From the NCBI GenBank assembly GCA_003169895.1, contig PNAE01000013.1, positions 62,001 through 126,000 on the forward strand: a stretch of 64,000 nt of DNA, written 5' to 3'. Position numbers and translations under genes: made by a program. Within the stretch, counting starts at the first letter, position 1. Each line of letters begins with the position of its first letter. Shown piece by piece: positions 62,362-64,000 of this stretch. Below the pieces are notes generated by a model that worked only from the letters and a program-made list of their open reading frames with translations, did no database searches and was not told the origin of the DNA. Source of the DNA: Gemmatimonadota bacterium. Its GTDB lineage: Bacteria > Gemmatimonadota > Gemmatimonadetes > Gemmatimonadales > GWC2-71-9.

Positions 62362-64000
62362 TCACTGCTGACAGTTGCCAAATGGACTCGACGGCTTCTG
62401 CTGATCCACGACCACCCGGTGGTCGAGCCCAGCAACCTTGACGGCGATGTCGAACACCAGTCGGTCGACCTTCGCCATGTGCTGGTACTGGATGTACTGC
62501 GGCTCGTCGGTCAGCTGGTGATAGTCGGCGTGGCCGCCCGTGGTGAAGAACACCACTGGAATGCCGTAACGCGCGTAGTTGGCGTGATCGCTGCGGCAGT
62601 AGATGTTCTGCGGATGGCCATTGGCATCCATGGCGTAGTCGAAGGTGAAGCCGTATCCCTTGTCGCGGTTCACCTGCTCGACGATATCGCCCAGCTCGGT
62701 CGACAGGCGACGCGAGCCGACCAGCTGCAGGTAGTTATCCGCACCATGCAGGAACGTGCTATCCGCCGCACGGCCCGTCACGTCGGTCGACGCACCGCGG
62801 CCGACCATGTCGAGGTTGAGGTCGGCGATGATCGAGTCGCGCGGCATCGTTGTCGGATGGTTGGTGAACCATTGCGAACCCCAGAGTCCCTTCTCCTCGC
62901 CGACCTGCCAGATGAAGATCAATGAACGCTTCGGCTTGACCGGACCGGTGGCGAACGCCTCGGCGATTTCGAGCACCGACACCGAGCCCGAACCGTCGTC
63001 GTCGGCGCCGTTGTTGATCGAATCCGCCCGTTCCGGGTAGATCCGGCGCAGCGAGTCCTTGATCGCGTTGATCGTGGTCCACTGCGCCTCGGTCGGCACC
63101 GGCCGGGGGCGGGTGTCGGCCCCTTCGACCAGCACGACCATGTTGTACGCCTTCAGCGAATCGCTCTCCACCGGGCGCTGCGCCGGACCATTGTGATCGC
63201 TGTGGGCGCCGATCACGATATACTCGCCCCGGAGCTTGGGATCGCTCCCGGGCAGGATCGCGATCACGTTGCGCGTCGGCGCGTCGACTTGCTTGAACCG
63301 GACGTCGATCGACGCCGGCTTGCCGATGTCGCCCTTGACGGCCTGCTCGAACGACTTGCCGAGCATGGCCGCCGCGACCCGCGTCGTAACCGTCACGTTG
63401 ACCCCACCCCCGCCGAACCCACCGCGGCCACTGGCGGCCGTGGGGTTCGCCGCCGCAAATGCAGCCCTGCCAGCGGCCTGGACGGTGTCGACGAAGGTCG
63501 CGCCACCGCGGCCGCCGCCGAAGCCGCCCCGGCCACCGGCATGCAACTGGTCACCGGCCACGGTCACCACGGCTGCGGCGGCCGCCACCATCTGCTGGTA
63601 GGCCTGCTGCGCCAGTGAAGCGGGCCCGCGGCCTCGGCCGCCAAAACCACCCCGACCGCCCTGACCACCGGCTGCCGCCATCACGACGAGGATCTTGCCG
63701 CGGACGAGGTCTGCCGGAAGCACGCCTGTGGTATCATTGGCCGCTCCACCGAAAATGACGCTGGCCTCAACCGTGCGATCGATCCCGCCGGCGACCGAGA
63801 AATCGGTTCCGCCACGAAAGACCTCGCCGGCCACCGTGATCGTCGATGTCGAGTCGAAGCTTCGGTTGAACACGGGCAGGTACTGGAAGAACGTCCCATT
63901 GTCCCCACCCGGCTTCAGCCCGAACTTGCGCACCTGGCCCTCGATGTACGCCGTTGCCCGGATGTTGTTCGGCGTGCCGGCTTCGCGGCCCATCATCGAA
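62362..64000 (-). CDS. secreted M28 peptidase, partial at right edge
   Basis: The frame is open through base 64000, so the N-terminus and signal peptide lie outside; over 540 residues are visible. MMGREAGTPNNIRATAYIEG is the start of the catalytic fold in this type. The zinc ligands are in IGAHSDHNG, NNGADDDGSGSVS, VGEEKGLWGS, LDMVGRG and TTGGHADYHQLTDE. A protease-associated insert (about 75-230) contains two Gly/Arg-rich tracts (GGQGGRGGFGGRGRGP and GGRGGFGGGRGGA), unusual for a folded part. It is likely a periplasmic or extracellular aminopeptidase-like enzyme. Confidence 0.87.
   Translation of the reverse strand, partial: SMMGREAGTPNNIRATAYIEGQVRKFGLKPGGDNGTFFQYLPVFNRSFDSTSTITVAGEVFRGGTDFSVAGGIDRTVEASVIFGGAANDTTGVLPADLVRGKILVVMAAAGGQGGRGGFGGRGRGPASLAQQAYQQMVAAAAAVVTVAGDQLHAGGRGGFGGGRGGATFVDTVQAAGRAAFAAANPTAASGRGGFGGGGVNVTVTTRVAAAMLGKSFEQAVKGDIGKPASIDVRFKQVDAPTRNVIAILPGSDPKLRGEYIVIGAHSDHNGPAQRPVESDSLKAYNMVVLVEGADTRPRPVPTEAQWTTINAIKDSLRRIYPERADSINNGADDDGSGSVSVLEIAEAFATGPVKPKRSLIFIWQVGEEKGLWGSQWFTNHPTTMPRDSIIADLNLDMVGRGASTDVTGRAADSTFLHGADNYLQLVGSRRLSTELGDIVEQVNRDKGYGFTFDYAMDANGHPQNIYCRSDHANYARYGIPVVFFTTGGHADYHQLTDEPQYIQYQHMAKVDRLVFDIAVKVAGLDHRVVVDQQKPSSPFGNCQQ

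Noticed and set aside
1-64000. CRISPR arrays, rRNA or tRNA genes, insertion sequences and integrase genes
   Set aside because: I saw no regular spaced repeats, rRNA segments, clear tRNA cloverleaf or transposase/integrase motifs; weakly conserved tRNAs could be missed by eye.

Overview
The window is high-GC, densely coded DNA from an aerobic Gram-negative bacterium. It carries outer-membrane beta-barrels, lipoproteins, a 14-subunit complex I, succinate dehydrogenase with a single-subunit cytochrome b, M28 peptidases with Gly/Arg-rich inserts, bacterial Ig-like domains and a zinc-ribbon Ser/Thr kinase. This combination looks most like Gemmatimonadota. That assignment is an inference from gene content; no rRNA lies in the window.

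Region 1 (1-13979) is a contractile-injection locus related to type VI secretion. On the minus strand, tssB, tssC, a small coupled gene, hcp, a gp25-like baseplate gene and a VgrG-like spike gene run off the left edge. Beside them lie two parallel cargo cassettes that converge tail to tail. Cassette A (plus, 3925-8815) encodes a LysM/peptidoglycan-binding protein, an OmpA-domain protein and a 773-residue protein of unknown function. Cassette B (minus, 12998-8834) encodes a PAAR tip with a transthyretin-like tail, a LysM protein, an OmpA-domain protein and an alpha/beta-hydrolase with a GFSAG nucleophile elbow. A DUF4123 chaperone gene and a small transthyretin-like gene diverge from the PAAR gene. 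The repeated LysM-OmpA-effector layout is the most unusual system in the window.

Region 2 (13996-21255) looks like a signalling block: a vWA membrane protein, a membrane protein with a degenerate FHA-like tail, a Sel1/PEGA protein with two kinase N-lobe fragments and no catalytic core, a small secreted-protein gene broken by one in-frame TAG, and a complete membrane Ser/Thr kinase. It could post-translationally control the injection system, as Fha/PpkA circuits do in other T6SSs. Region 3 (21296-24764) holds an outer-membrane protein and a repeat-rich secreted protein ending in a haem-c-like domain.

Region 4 (24845-30698) is the yceD-rpmF-plsX-fabH-fabD-fabG-acpP-fabF lipid operon, read on the minus strand. 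Region 5 (31198-37512) holds sucC-sucD-ndk joined by GTGA overlaps, a UPF0182 membrane protein and a phosphohexomutase. Region 6 (37526-51453) is a complete nuoA-N operon. A near-perfect Rex-type operator sits between its likely promoter and nuoA, which suggests NADH/NAD+ control of complex I.

Region 7 (51671-64000) contains dcd, a glutamate-carboxypeptidase-like M28 peptidase, an LVIVD-repeat lipoprotein, a porin-like protein coupled to sdhB, sdhA, sdhC, mdh, a TrmL-like tRNA methyltransferase and a second M28 peptidase cut by the right edge. Regions 4-7 are mainly central energy and lipid metabolism; regions 1-3 are the accessory part.
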